Shown here in pieces: positions 51,047 through 60,378 of a stretch of DNA of 64,000 nucleotides. The notes under the pieces were generated by a model. That model was given only the letters and a program-made list of their open reading frames with translations, was not told the origin of the DNA and searched no databases. The stretch comes from Candidatus Kaiserbacteria bacterium. Lineage in GTDB: Bacteria > Patescibacteria > Paceibacteria > UBA9973 > UBA2103. The stretch spans positions 1-64,000 of the forward strand of contig JACPGH010000005.1 of assembly GCA_016182485.1 (NCBI GenBank), written 5' to 3'. The stretch's first letter is position 1, and every line of letters begins with the position of its first letter. Made by a program: the position numbers and the translations under genes.

Positions 51047-51454
51047 CTATTTCGGCCTCTTAGCGCCGTACCGAGAGCGTGCCGTGCGGCGCTTCTCGAC
51101 GCCGGACGCATCAAGCTTGCCGCGCACTATCGTATACTGGACGCCGATATCCTTCACGCGGCCGCCGCGCAGCATTACAACAGAGTGCTCCTGTAGATTG
51201 TGGCCCATGCCAGGAATATAGGCGGTTACCTCCATCCCGTTCGTCAGCCGCACGCGCGCGATCTTGCGGATAGCGGAGTTCGGCTTGCGCGGCGTCTTCG
51301 TCGTCACCTTCGTAGCTACGCCACGTTTGAAGGGAGAAGGATAATAAGTCGGCCGGTTCTCGAGGGAGTTGAATCCGCGGGCAAGCGCAGGCACGCTCGT
51401 CTTGAACGGCCTCTGCTTGCGCCCTTTTTTAGTAAGCTGATTGATAGTGGACAT
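51047..51454 (-). CDS. rpsL: 30S ribosomal protein S12
   Basis: 135 residues; KTPRKPNSAIRKIARVRLTNGMEVTAYIPGMGHNLQEHSVVMLRGGRVKD includes the streptomycin-site lysines. It opens the str cluster. The leader holds a terminator-like hairpin (51470-51495). Confidence 0.98.
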   Translation of the reverse strand: MSTINQLTKKGRKQRPFKTSVPALARGFNSLENRPTYYPSPFKRGVATKVTTKTPRKPNSAIRKIARVRLTNGMEVTAYIPGMGHNLQEHSVVMLRGGRVKDIGVQYTIVRGKLDASGVEKRRTARSRYGAKRPK

Positions 51455-51469
51455 TTACAAAAAGAAGAC

Positions 51470-51495
51470 CCGCCTGTCTGCCGCCAGGCAGGCGG
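51470..51495 (-). promoter_or_regulatory. Terminator-like hairpin (possible attenuator) in the rpsL leader
   Basis: 11-bp stem (one G-U) with a CCGC loop; in the gene direction it is followed by GTCTTCTTTTTGTAA and then ATG. It lies between the promoter at 51508-51536 and the start codon. The stem is of the CTGCC/GGCAGG repeat family. Confidence 0.7.
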
Positions 51496-51507
51496 AGGGT
51501 CCAATAC

Positions 51508-51536
51508 AATATATATGAATGACCGAAGGAATGCAA
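51508..51536 (-). promoter_or_regulatory. rpsL promoter
   Basis: Minus strand TTGCAT (51531-51536), 17-base spacer, TATATT (51508-51513). Start expected near 51501, leader about 47 bases. Confidence 0.75.
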
Positions 51537-51543
51537 CTGGGAG

Positions 51544-52275
51544 CTACGGCTCGATGGGTTCTCGGTAAGGATCTAACGAATACGCCGGGGTGGACGGGCG
51601 ATTAGAGGCGGCCACTGGCGGAGTTGGCGCGATAGGCTCGACGTTCGGCGTTTGCGCGACAGGCTGGACTACGCCCGGCAGATTCGCTGGGACTGCGGTC
51701 TTATCCAGCTTTATATCAATGTGAGGTTCTTCATGGTCCTCAAGGAGCTTGGTACTCTCCTGAACCGGCTTAATCACGGCTTGTGTTGGAACTGGCGGAT
51801 GATTGGGCAGTTTGTTCTCCAGATGAAAATGCCCGGGCTCGCCGGCTGACACCCCTCCGGCGCTAGCGGGTGCAGGGGCGGCGGGAGTCGGAAGCGGAGG
51901 CACCTGTACGCGCGGAATGCCCGGCGCGGGCGCGGGCGGTTTCAAGGGTTCCTGCATTCCTGTTTTGCGTTCTTCTTCGCGCAGCGGCACAAACACTTCT
52001 TGATTTATATCAGTAAAGATGTCTTTAAGTGTTTGCTCCGAAACCGGCAGTTTTGCATGCAGTTCACTCGCGAACTCATCGGGACTCTCGAGACCAATGA
52101 GCAGACGAGTAAGTGCCCTCTCAAGTATTCCTCCCTCATCAATGTGAAGAGCATACCGCTCCATGATTAACTGCGCCGTATCGCTCAGTCTTCCTTCCAT
52201 AATAAACTTCTGGATAGGCAGCGGCAGTGTCGCGGTCGCTGACTCTATTTTCTCTCGCAGAGAGGTGTCAGGCAT
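51544..52275 (-). CDS. Helical plus proline-rich protein of the secretion-like operon
   Basis: 243 residues. The first 115 are helical (LPLPIQKFIMEGRLSDTAQLIMERYALHIDEGGILERALTRLLIGLES); the rest is Pro/Ala rich and probably disordered. No signal peptide or membrane helix. It is the last gene of a leftward group of four and follows the VirB6-like gene by nine bases. Function unknown. Confidence 0.7.
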   Translation of the reverse strand: MPDTSLREKIESATATLPLPIQKFIMEGRLSDTAQLIMERYALHIDEGGILERALTRLLIGLESPDEFASELHAKLPVSEQTLKDIFTDINQEVFVPLREEERKTGMQEPLKPPAPAPGIPRVQVPPLPTPAAPAPASAGGVSAGEPGHFHLENKLPNHPPVPTQAVIKPVQESTKLLEDHEEPHIDIKLDKTAVPANLPGVVQPVAQTPNVEPIAPTPPVAASNRPSTPAYSLDPYREPIEP

Positions 52276-52284
52276 AAAGTTGCA

Positions 52285-54384
52285 TTACGAGGAGGCTGCT
52301 CCGCCTCCGCTCGTCGGTGGGGGTGGAGCCGCAAGCTTCTCTTCTTTTTCAAGTATGGCCTCAAGCCTTTCTGTTAATTTAACGTCTCTTCCTTTTTTTG
52401 CTTCACCTTCGATTTTCAGTTTTGCCTCCCGACGCGCACCTCCGACAGCAGTAGGCCAGTCATAGGGTGCTCTCCACATTTTCGGCTCTAGTGCCCGCGC
52501 ATATTTCAGTTGTGGCGCTGCAGATGTTTCCTTGATCTTTGTATCCAAATCCAGCGCAACTTTATCGTGGCGTAATTTCTCAATCTCGATTTCTCTACGG
52601 ATTGGCTCTAGTTTCTCGCGCTCTTTCTTCACGAGATCCGCATGGCTTTCTTTTGCTCTATTGTATTCGTCCTGTCTTTCTGCCACATCGGTGCTTTTTC
52701 CAGACTTACGCGCATCCTCTAACGCCTGGTACTTGAGCTTAAGCTCTTCTCTGCTCACGTTGACGAGCTCTTTAGTTGCCTCCAGTTGCTCTTGCTCTTT
52801 AGCTTCGAGCGGCTTCATATTTGTTTTATGCTGCCTTTCTTCCTCGCTCTTAGCGTTTTTCGCGGCGTCTTCTGCCGCCTTTTCTGCCGTCGTTTGCTTC
52901 AAACTTTTCGCATAATCAACGCGGGCTTTCGTAAGCTCATCTTCGCGTCCTTTATAGCCGCCTTTTGGCGGGGCACCGGCATCAAAACCCATTTTCTTCC
53001 CTACTGTGCCGAAGGTCTTAGTGCCACGGATATCGTATGTTGCCTTCGCCCCTCGATCTACAATTCCAGCCGCGAAACGGCCCCATTCAGAACGACCAAA
53101 GCCACTCGACCGTATTCTTTGAGCCGTATAGTTGGAGAGACGCCCGACAGAGCGTCGGCCGACGGCCGCTGTCGCGCCGACTGTTAGCGCAAAAGCTGTT
53201 TTGGTCGCCCAGTCCGCGCCGAAGGCGGCCATTTTTTTCGCGGCTATGATGACCACGGCCAGGAGCCCCATCGCGACCAAGAAAGAGAGCATTACACTGC
53301 CGAAATTCAGAATGCTCCCGCCCGGCTCAAACACCTCCGTGAAGCCGCGGGAATTGCTATCCACCCCGAAACCGGAGAGAAAGGATGGGTGCAGGATGAC
53401 GCGCAGGGCGACATAGAGCAAAAGAAGCAGAACAGGCGCGGTAATCGCTTGTTGGAGGAGCATCTTCCACCAATCCTTCCCTATGCTTAGGTTCGGCATC
53501 ACCCAGCTGGCGAATCCAATTGGCGCGGTGATAATGAGATAAAGCAATACCACGAAGCGCGCGATCAGTATGAAAGCAAGCGCGAAAAGCACGACCGCCG
53601 TCGTGAGAAAAAGCAGGATGCCGAGAAATCCTATACCGATCGGTGCATCGAGTATCGCTTTATTGTTGCCGTCGCGCATCTCGCCAAAGATGCGTTGCAA
53701 ACCAAGTTTCGCCATTATGGCATTCGATATCCGCTCATCCGGGATCGAGGTTATGGCTCCCGTCACAGAAGCCGACTGCGCCGGGCCGCTATAGATCTGA
53801 TTGTAGAATTGAGTCGCGAAGAGATTGCTCGTATCGATCACCGCTTCGGCAATAAAAAGAGAGAAGTTGATGAGCACGGCGGCCATGAGCATCTTCGGCA
53901 GCGCCTTAGACGACCAGCCGTAGAGGGGGAAGTTAAGAATAGTCGCGATCCCGGCGGCCAAAAAGCCGAATATTAGGATGATATTCCCTATGTCGCGCAT
54001 TATCTGCCACACGAGGCCGATCGCGGACAATTTGTGCACATACGTTCCCATGGTCACCACGGTGTAGAAGACGGCGTAATTAAGCGTGAGAGCTGCTACA
54101 CCCATCAGCCATCCGAAAAGATTCATGACGAAGGCCATGACGAAGTTGTAGGAAGCACTGCCTTCGGGACCTTTGAACTGGGTCGTAATATTGCCGCCAG
54201 CCGGTGGAGGGGCGGTAGCTGCTGCAGTGCCTTGGGCAGAAGCACCGGTCTGTTGCACTTGTTCCGCACCCGCAGCAGCAGCCTCTGCATCAAGAGCTTG
54301 CGCATGCGCGGCGGGCGCGTTCGCGCCCGCCGCGCCTAGCGCGATTATGACGAGTGGAACTGCTAGAAGCCGCCTGGTTATCAT
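52285..54384 (-). CDS. VirB6/TrbL-like polytopic membrane protein with long coiled-coil tail
   Basis: 699 residues from MITRRLLAVPLVIIALG. Signal peptide (1-29), short Ala/Gln-rich outer part, about seven membrane helices (about 85-420) with IMRDIGNIILIFGFLAAGI and FVVLLYLIITAPIGFASWVMPN, then about 270 charged residues predicted as coiled coil. Membrane part resembles VirB6/TrbL channel proteins of type IV secretion. It overlaps the upstream gene by four bases. The frame extension to 54615 is rejected because it overlaps that gene. Confidence 0.75.
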   Translation of the reverse strand: MITRRLLAVPLVIIALGAAGANAPAAHAQALDAEAAAAGAEQVQQTGASAQGTAAATAPPPAGGNITTQFKGPEGSASYNFVMAFVMNLFGWLMGVAALTLNYAVFYTVVTMGTYVHKLSAIGLVWQIMRDIGNIILIFGFLAAGIATILNFPLYGWSSKALPKMLMAAVLINFSLFIAEAVIDTSNLFATQFYNQIYSGPAQSASVTGAITSIPDERISNAIMAKLGLQRIFGEMRDGNNKAILDAPIGIGFLGILLFLTTAVVLFALAFILIARFVVLLYLIITAPIGFASWVMPNLSIGKDWWKMLLQQAITAPVLLLLLYVALRVILHPSFLSGFGVDSNSRGFTEVFEPGGSILNFGSVMLSFLVAMGLLAVVIIAAKKMAAFGADWATKTAFALTVGATAAVGRRSVGRLSNYTAQRIRSSGFGRSEWGRFAAGIVDRGAKATYDIRGTKTFGTVGKKMGFDAGAPPKGGYKGREDELTKARVDYAKSLKQTTAEKAAEDAAKNAKSEEERQHKTNMKPLEAKEQEQLEATKELVNVSREELKLKYQALEDARKSGKSTDVAERQDEYNRAKESHADLVKKEREKLEPIRREIEIEKLRHDKVALDLDTKIKETSAAPQLKYARALEPKMWRAPYDWPTAVGGARREAKLKIEGEAKKGRDVKLTERLEAILEKEEKLAAPPPPTSGGGAASS

Positions 54385-56303
54385 GGCGCCTCTATAATCA
54401 TCGGCGCCTGACAAGACGACTGCAACGTCTGCGCACTTACCGTGACGATATTCATTTGACTGAGAAGCGTGCCCGCGCCGGAACCCGCCTGCGCTTTCGC
54501 ATACTCTGCGTCCGCGATTGAAACCGAAGTCGCCTGAAGCGCGGTAGAGGCGCGCGCGAGCACAGACTGAACCTGCGCGGCATACCCGGCCGCGGCGCTC
54601 GCCTGACTCGGACACGAATTCTGCAGCGCCGTAACGCTGGCCTGCGCCGTATTAGCGGCCGCGATTATCGATTCCCAAGCCGTGCGGTACTGCGCCATGA
54701 CACAGGAGGACTCGAGTACGCCGATTCTTAATTCTACGAATTTCATTTGATCGATAAGGGGCAACCCGTCAGGCGTAAGATAGTCGAAATTGGCAGCCGT
54801 AACTGCTCCCGAAGACTGGGCATCCGCTTCCGCCTGCGCGACATCTGAGGGAGTAGGTCGCATTGTTCGAAGCGCTTGCATATCCGCAACATAACTGGCG
54901 CTCGTATCGCCGCCGGTATTCAGGTCCGCTTGCATGCGCCCTACTGCGGCGCTCGCATCCGCGGCTATTCGCGCGGCCTCGGCGGACTGCGCGAACACCA
55001 ATTGGATTTGACTCGGTACGCCACTGCCGGCTGCCTGAGCTGGACAGTATCTGGCAAAGGTCTCTGCATTCGCGCTAGCGCTATTCGCTGCGGCGGTAAT
55101 GGCGTTCCATGCCGCCTGATACCGCGCGATGCGCTCCGACATGTCAGAACCGGAGGTTGGCAGAGTCGAAGCGTTCTCAAAGACGTCCGAAGCGGTCACC
55201 CCCGCGTAGCCCGGAGCCGATAACTGGCCTAGTGCCGAGGGCCTGCCTCCGGAAGATTGCGCCGCTCCCGCAAGGCCGAGAGAGTTCCCGTATCCTCCGA
55301 TAAGCTGAGCTGATATGTTCAAGCTTTGCATAGCCGAAGCCACGTTGCCCAGAATCGAATTAATTTCAGACCCCGCTTCCCCTGCCGCCGCAAGCTTGTC
55401 TTGATTGGCGCTCATTGCCTTGTTCAATGCCGCTGAAATAGAAGACCCGGGAGTTTTAATCGTGCCCGGCGAACCATCCGACTTCGTACAGTTGGGCGTA
55501 TCATAGGCAACGCCGGCATCCAGACCAAAATCGTCCGTTACCTGATTCGAAGCCAGATCCCCGCACCAAGAAAGCATTCCCTGCCCCCAATCAAGCATTT
55601 TCGCGCTCGCCGTCTGCGCGCTCGCGATAAGCGTGCTCAACTGGCTCTGCGAAGCGTTGTAAAGGAGATACGGATTGTTCTGCGGCTGGGTCGTAAGCGC
55701 GAACCAGGTCCTTACCCCTCCCTTGGACCAATCCCCCGCCAGAAATGCGTTTATGTCCGGCGATGTCCGCGAGAGCGTGTCCTGATTGGCGGCGAAGAAG
55801 CCGGCGGCGCTAGTTTGCTGGAGATAATTCGTGCGGAGCGACGAGGCGACGGCTCCCGCGAAGGGAGAATCGGCCCGCGAGAGCTGCGCGAAGAAGACCA
55901 GCGCCTGCTTGTCGCCCACCTTCTGCATGTGCTCGTTTACGTTCTGGACGAATTGCGGCGCCCCTGTGCCGTTCGTCTGGCCCGCGACGAACGCCACTAC
56001 GCTCGCGGTCATTGCCTGAAGCACGTTTCCGGACAAAATGTACGCAAGCGGCTTGATGATGTACTTGTCCGCCACGAGCAGCTCTAATGAGGCTTTGTTG
56101 GCAAGATCGGCTGCCTTTGATATTCCTGTATTGATGGCGGTAAGTATGCTTTTATTGGAAGTAATAGTGTTTTTGATGGCCGAAATCGTTTCCTGCACAG
56201 TGCCGACACCGCCAGTAACCGTTACGGCATTCGCGCGGCTTTTTTGCGGAGCGAAACCGGCAAGAGCGGCGAAAACGATAATTAGGATGAGTTTCCGATT
56301 CAT
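54381..56303 (-). CDS. Large secreted helical protein of the secretion-like operon
   Basis: 640 residues. Signal peptide (1-24), then long Ala/Ser/Gln-rich helices with scattered Cys (WCGDLAS, ARYCPAQAAG, SSCVMAQYR, QNSCPSQ, SSCQAP). Two internal segments (RYQAAWNAITAAANSASANAETFARYCPAQ and QYRTAWESIIAAANTAQASVTALQNSCPSQ, both shortened here in parts) are related, so an internal duplication exists. Probably acts outside the membrane with the VirB6-like protein. Overlaps both neighbours by four bases. Confidence 0.7.
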   Translation of the reverse strand: MNRKLILIIVFAALAGFAPQKSRANAVTVTGGVGTVQETISAIKNTITSNKSILTAINTGISKAADLANKASLELLVADKYIIKPLAYILSGNVLQAMTASVVAFVAGQTNGTGAPQFVQNVNEHMQKVGDKQALVFFAQLSRADSPFAGAVASSLRTNYLQQTSAAGFFAANQDTLSRTSPDINAFLAGDWSKGGVRTWFALTTQPQNNPYLLYNASQSQLSTLIASAQTASAKMLDWGQGMLSWCGDLASNQVTDDFGLDAGVAYDTPNCTKSDGSPGTIKTPGSSISAALNKAMSANQDKLAAAGEAGSEINSILGNVASAMQSLNISAQLIGGYGNSLGLAGAAQSSGGRPSALGQLSAPGYAGVTASDVFENASTLPTSGSDMSERIARYQAAWNAITAAANSASANAETFARYCPAQAAGSGVPSQIQLVFAQSAEAARIAADASAAVGRMQADLNTGGDTSASYVADMQALRTMRPTPSDVAQAEADAQSSGAVTAANFDYLTPDGLPLIDQMKFVELRIGVLESSCVMAQYRTAWESIIAAANTAQASVTALQNSCPSQASAAAGYAAQVQSVLARASTALQATSVSIADAEYAKAQAGSGAGTLLSQMNIVTVSAQTLQSSCQAPMIIEAP

Positions 56304-57331
56304 GGCGTGTCTTCAGATTCCTCCATGATTGCCGTAATGAGATTCACGAATGAGGCGCCGCCCTCACCGGGTTTAAATGCTATCCCCGCATTTTTATACG
56401 CCTTGTCTATATCATTGAGAGCTATTCCGAGCGAGACGACCGCTTGCGGATATTGATAGAGTGCGAGCATTGCCGCCAGCGGGTCGGTATTCACGCGGGC
56501 GAAATCTGCCGTGACTTCGCTCACGCGCATCATCGAGTTAATCAGGGTGAGATCGGCGGCCGCCAGTTCTTTAGGCACTGGCAGTACTGCGAGCCCCAAC
56601 GCTGATCCACGATACGCCTTGGCTATAGAAGCTATATGGGCGGGCGCCGAGGTATCTCCGTTCTCAAGGGCGCTTTGAAGATAATTGAGCTCGCTAGTGG
56701 TGGCGTTGCTCGTGTTATTGAGAAGTACCGCTTCGGCATTCACGGCAAATTCTTTTAATGCCGCCTGGCTGGAACCGGAAATTTTTAAGTCTCTCTCCGT
56801 TTTGAAATCGGGCGCCGAGCTTATTGACTGCGAGAGCAATCCCAGGACTTGGTCGGCGACCGCGTTGACATCGGCCTGCGAGAGGGCCGCCCCGCCTTTC
56901 GCGCGTTTCGCCTCCAGATAGGCGGCGAGAAAATTGCGCGAAAAGGCCGCGGTCAGCGTATTTTCTCCCGGCACTGGCGGCAAAGACGAATCTAGCGCAG
57001 CAGAAGAAGAAGTAGCTACCGAGATGTCCGCCAGAGCTTTCGGCACGATTAGGCCCTTTGCGACCGCCTCGCCGTCCGGCATCCCGAGACGGAAGGAATC
57101 AGCTACGTTTGCATCCGTCCCGTAGAGCGCCTCCTCCCAATCGGGCAAACCGTCCGAGTCTGAATCGCGCGTCGCGATCGCATTCAGAAGCGCCGACTCG
57201 GCACTAGCCGCTGCTCCGGGAGGCGAGCCCACTCCCCTCGCGAGGACGAACGCGCCCGCAATAAGCGCGGCGGAGATAAATACGGCGAGCGGGATGCGCA
57301 AATTTCCGAGAATCCTCCCCATGATATTCAT
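56300..57331 (-). CDS. Membrane-anchored protein with thrombospondin type 3 calcium motif
   Basis: 343 residues. One N-terminal membrane helix (about 12-32), then DSDSDGLPDWEEALYGTD (about 56-73), the Asp-rich Ca-binding repeat of thrombospondin type 3 family, then helical sequence. First gene of the secretion-like operon. TATACT (57337-57342) lies five bases before the first ATG; Met4 is an alternative start. Confidence 0.75.
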   Translation of the reverse strand: MNIMGRILGNLRIPLAVFISAALIAGAFVLARGVGSPPGAAASAESALLNAIATRDSDSDGLPDWEEALYGTDANVADSFRLGMPDGEAVAKGLIVPKALADISVATSSSAALDSSLPPVPGENTLTAAFSRNFLAAYLEAKRAKGGAALSQADVNAVADQVLGLLSQSISSAPDFKTERDLKISGSSQAALKEFAVNAEAVLLNNTSNATTSELNYLQSALENGDTSAPAHIASIAKAYRGSALGLAVLPVPKELAAADLTLINSMMRVSEVTADFARVNTDPLAAMLALYQYPQAVVSLGIALNDIDKAYKNAGIAFKPGEGGASFVNLITAIMEESEDTP

Positions 57332-57387
57332 AGTGAAGTATAGCAGTCAGGAACGGAAACTGAGCGGAAGCCCCCGTGTTCTGTGTA

Positions 57388-58323
57388 TTAGCGAAATTCT
57401 GCCCGGCCGGCCGAGAGCCACGTCTCAAGCGGCAGGTCCTCTGCTCGGGCGCTCTCGGGAATGCCGGCGGCCTGAAGGGCTTTCGCCGAAATGACGGAGG
57501 CGCGGATGAGATTATTCCTCACTAATTTGCGCTTATGCGCGAAGCCGGCGTGCAGGAGCTCGAAAAAATGCTTTTCTTCTTTGGCATTTTTGAAATTTCT
57601 GCGCGAGATATCCCGAATGGCAAGGACGGCGGAATCCACTTTCGGGGCGGGCCGGAATGCGCCGCGCGGGACGGTAAATTCGTATCGCGGCGTGCCATAG
57701 GCTTTGACCGAAAGCGAGAGGAGGCTTTCCTTGCCCTTCGAAGCTTTAGCGGAGTAGGGTTTGCCCGAGCGCGCAACCCGTTCAGCCACTTCTTTCTGTA
57801 CGAGAAGCATCATAGACCTCGGCTGATTGCGCGCTTCGAGAAACATGCGGATGATCTCGCCCGTGAGATAGTAAGGAATGTTCGCTATCACATGATAACC
57901 ATCTTTTACGCTATAGCGTGAATTAAGGTTATGCCCGACCCAATCGCGGATGTCGGCGTGCACGAGCTCGAGGCGGCCGCCCGCGATTTCTTTTGCAAAA
58001 GTTTCCTTCAATTCTGCAACGAGCGCCGCGTCCATTTCGACAGCGATTACTTTTTTGGCTCGCGCGAGAAGCGCTTTAGTCAAGATGCCCCGGCCGGGCC
58101 CGATTTCGAGCACGGTAGCATCTTTCGGCAGCTCGGCGGATTTTACGATCCGCTCCGCGATGCGCGGATGCATGAGAAAATGCTGGCCGAGCGATTTCTT
58201 GGGGCGTGAAGCCCGCAGGTTGAAAAGAGAGTTGAATTGGCCTAGCGGCCGGAGCGCTCTCTTTTCGGCCTGTGGGCGAACGCCCCTACGCCTCAATAGT
58301 TTCCTCGGCATCCGATTCATCAT
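57388..58323 (-). CDS. rsmA: 16S rRNA dimethyladenosine transferase RsmA (KsgA)
   Basis: 311 residues. KKSLGQHFL, SAM loop VLEIGPGRGILT, acidic VIAVEMD and catalytic NIPYYLT are intact. It dimethylates two adenines near the 16S 3' end. After VARSG an insert PYSAKASKG is encoded by the repeat at 57733-57758. The first 36 residues precede the normal family start and overlap uvrD by 38 bases; no later standard start codon is available in frame before RPKKSLG apart from TTG at codon 10. Confidence 0.95.
   Translation of the reverse strand: MMNRMPRKLLRRRGVRPQAEKRALRPLGQFNSLFNLRASRPKKSLGQHFLMHPRIAERIVKSAELPKDATVLEIGPGRGILTKALLARAKKVIAVEMDAALVAELKETFAKEIAGGRLELVHADIRDWVGHNLNSRYSVKDGYHVIANIPYYLTGEIIRMFLEARNQPRSMMLLVQKEVAERVARSGKPYSAKASKGKESLLSLSVKAYGTPRYEFTVPRGAFRPAPKVDSAVLAIRDISRRNFKNAKEEKHFFELLHAGFAHKRKLVRNNLIRASVISAKALQAAGIPESARAEDLPLETWLSAGRAEFR
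57733..57758. repeat. Palindromic repeat inside rsmA
   Basis: CTTCGAAGCTTTAGCGGAG flanked by CCC and TAGGG. It differs at two positions from 17414-17439. It encodes PYSAKASKG in frame. Confidence 0.9.
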
Positions 58324-60268
58324 AGAGCATTGCGCCGCCCGTGCGCGGGATATCGGCGAGAAAAGAGGACGGTTCGGTAATGGAATCGCTGCCGTAGATC
58401 TTGCGGACGCGCGCGAGCGTGAGTATAAGCCGTTCTTTCGCCCGGGTCATCGCGACGTAAAATAGCCGCCGCTCCTCTTCCTCGTCGCGCTCTCGTCCCC
58501 CCGCCTGCGAATCTCCGCCGATATTTTCATGCGGGAAAAGCCCTTCTTCCATGCCGCTTACGAATACCGTCTCGAACTCAAGCCCCTTGGCGGCGTGCAC
58601 GGTCATCATCGTGACTCCGCGCTTCTCTCCTCCTTGCCCCGAGCGTGTTGAGGGGTGGTCCATCTCGTCCTGATCGCTCGCGAGCGCCGCCTCGGCGAGA
58701 AAGGCCGCTATCCCCTCTTTCCCAGGAGTACCGTCATGACGCGCGGCTACTGAAGCGAGCTCCTCGATATTCTCGAACCGCTCGCGATCCTCCTCGCTTC
58801 CTTCGTCGAGCAAAGTTTTGCGCATGCCGCTCTTCTCTACTACGAGCTTGGCAAACTCCGAGGGAGCGAGCGTTTCGGCGGCGCGCGAAAGCTCTGCGAT
58901 AAGCCGTTCGAACTGCTCTATCTTGGCCAGCTCGCCCGCGCGCAGATCGCCCCTCTTACCGGCAAGCAGTTTCCCCAAGGTCACCTTGCCGATGCCGCGC
59001 GGCGGCGACGCCGCCGCGCGCATCTTATCGGCTTCGCGCGAAGGATCGAGCGCAAGGCGCATCCAAGCGAGCGCGTCTTTCACCTCCTTGCGCGCGAAGA
59101 AGCGCGTCCCAAGGAGCTTGTACGGCACCCCGGCGCGCAAAAGTCCCTCCTCGAGCGCCCGCGACTGGAAATTGGTTCTGAAAAGTATCGCGATATCTTC
59201 CGGTTTCCGGCCTTCGAGCATCAAGCCTCTTATCCGTCCAGCTATCCAGAGTGCCTCGTCCTCCGCGTTTATGGCGCAGTGCAAGAGGATGGGCGCGCCG
59301 GCGGAGTTCTCCGAGGTGGACTTTTTTTCTTTGCGGTTCTTGTTCTGCGCTATAACGGCATTCGCGGCCTCGACCAGGTTCTTCGTCGCGCGATAATTGC
59401 GCTCCAGAACGATGGTCTGCGCGCCGGGATAGCGCTTTTCGAAATTGAGTATGTTCTCCATCTTCGCTCCTCGCCATCCGTATATTGCCTGATCGCCATC
59501 GCCGACCACAAACAGATTCCTATGCTTTTCTGCAAGCAAGCCGGCCAGTCGTTCCTGCAAATCGTTCGTGTCCTGATATTCGTCTATATGGATATAACGC
59601 CAGCGGTCCTGCGCAAGCGCGCGAATATCTTCGTATTGCTCGAGCAGTCGGACGGGCAGCGCGATAAGATCGTCGAAATCGAGCGCTTTCTCGGCCGAAA
59701 GTGTCTTTTCATACCGCTGCCAAACCTCCGCTACGATCCGGTTGCCGAAGCTCGACCGGCTATGCTTCTCATAAAAGTCCGCCGCGCGCAGTCCTTCTCC
59801 CTTACTTCGGGAGATGCGGGAGAGAACGGCTCTCGGCGACAGCTCTTTCGCCCCCACATCAAGCGCCTTAAGCGCCGCCGCGACCGCCTTTTCCGAATCG
59901 TCGCGGTCATAAACGCTGAAATAGCGCGGGATGCCGATCCGCGAGCCATAAGTTTCAAGCAGGTAACGTCCGAGGCCGTGGAATGTGCCGATGAAAGGCA
60001 TCCCGGCAGGTGCTGTTAGTCGGCTCACGGTGGACGGCTCATACCCGAGCATCTTTTGAACCCGCTCTCTCATTTCTCTCGCGGCTTTGTTCGTGAACGT
60101 GATCGCGAGGATAGTCTGCCCCGGCACGCCTTCTCTTATCAAATGATAGATCCGGGTCGTAAGCACGCGCGTTTTCCCCGAGCCGGCGCCGGCCAGCACC
60201 GAAACGGGGCCGTCTCCCGCCAAGACGGCGCGCTTTTGCGCTTCGTTCAATCCTTCGAGGTACTTCAC
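58286..60268 (-). CDS. uvrD: UvrD/PcrA-type superfamily 1 DNA helicase
   Basis: 660 residues from GTG (VKYLEGLNEAQKRAVLAGDG). Motif I AGAGSGKTR, Ia TFTNKAAREMRER, II IDEYQDTN, III GDGDQAIYGWRGA, IV NYRATKNLVEAAN, V TVHAAKGLEFETVF, VI VAMTRAKERL. It unwinds DNA in repair and replication. TATAGT (60275-60280) ends six bases before this GTG, so the ATG at 60337 is rejected. Before motif V there is an insert HPSTRSGQGG encoded by the repeat at 58633-58655. Confidence 0.96.
   Translation of the reverse strand: MKYLEGLNEAQKRAVLAGDGPVSVLAGAGSGKTRVLTTRIYHLIREGVPGQTILAITFTNKAAREMRERVQKMLGYEPSTVSRLTAPAGMPFIGTFHGLGRYLLETYGSRIGIPRYFSVYDRDDSEKAVAAALKALDVGAKELSPRAVLSRISRSKGEGLRAADFYEKHSRSSFGNRIVAEVWQRYEKTLSAEKALDFDDLIALPVRLLEQYEDIRALAQDRWRYIHIDEYQDTNDLQERLAGLLAEKHRNLFVVGDGDQAIYGWRGAKMENILNFEKRYPGAQTIVLERNYRATKNLVEAANAVIAQNKNRKEKKSTSENSAGAPILLHCAINAEDEALWIAGRIRGLMLEGRKPEDIAILFRTNFQSRALEEGLLRAGVPYKLLGTRFFARKEVKDALAWMRLALDPSREADKMRAAASPPRGIGKVTLGKLLAGKRGDLRAGELAKIEQFERLIAELSRAAETLAPSEFAKLVVEKSGMRKTLLDEGSEEDRERFENIEELASVAARHDGTPGKEGIAAFLAEAALASDQDEMDHPSTRSGQGGEKRGVTMMTVHAAKGLEFETVFVSGMEEGLFPHENIGGDSQAGGRERDEEEERRLFYVAMTRAKERLILTLARVRKIYGSDSITEPSSFLADIPRTGGAMLYDESDAEETIEA
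58633..58655. repeat. Repeat-derived insert in uvrD
   Basis: CTTGCCCCGAGCGTGTTGAG-type sequence, encoding PSTRSGQG in frame just before helicase motif V. Confidence 0.75.
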
Positions 60269-60378
60269 GTTCCGACTATACCCCAAAAACCGCTTTCCCC
60301 AACGTCCCGGGGAGCCGGTTGACCGCACGGCCGGCATCGAGTATTATGTTCCCATTAACTGATACGGAGGCATTCAAG

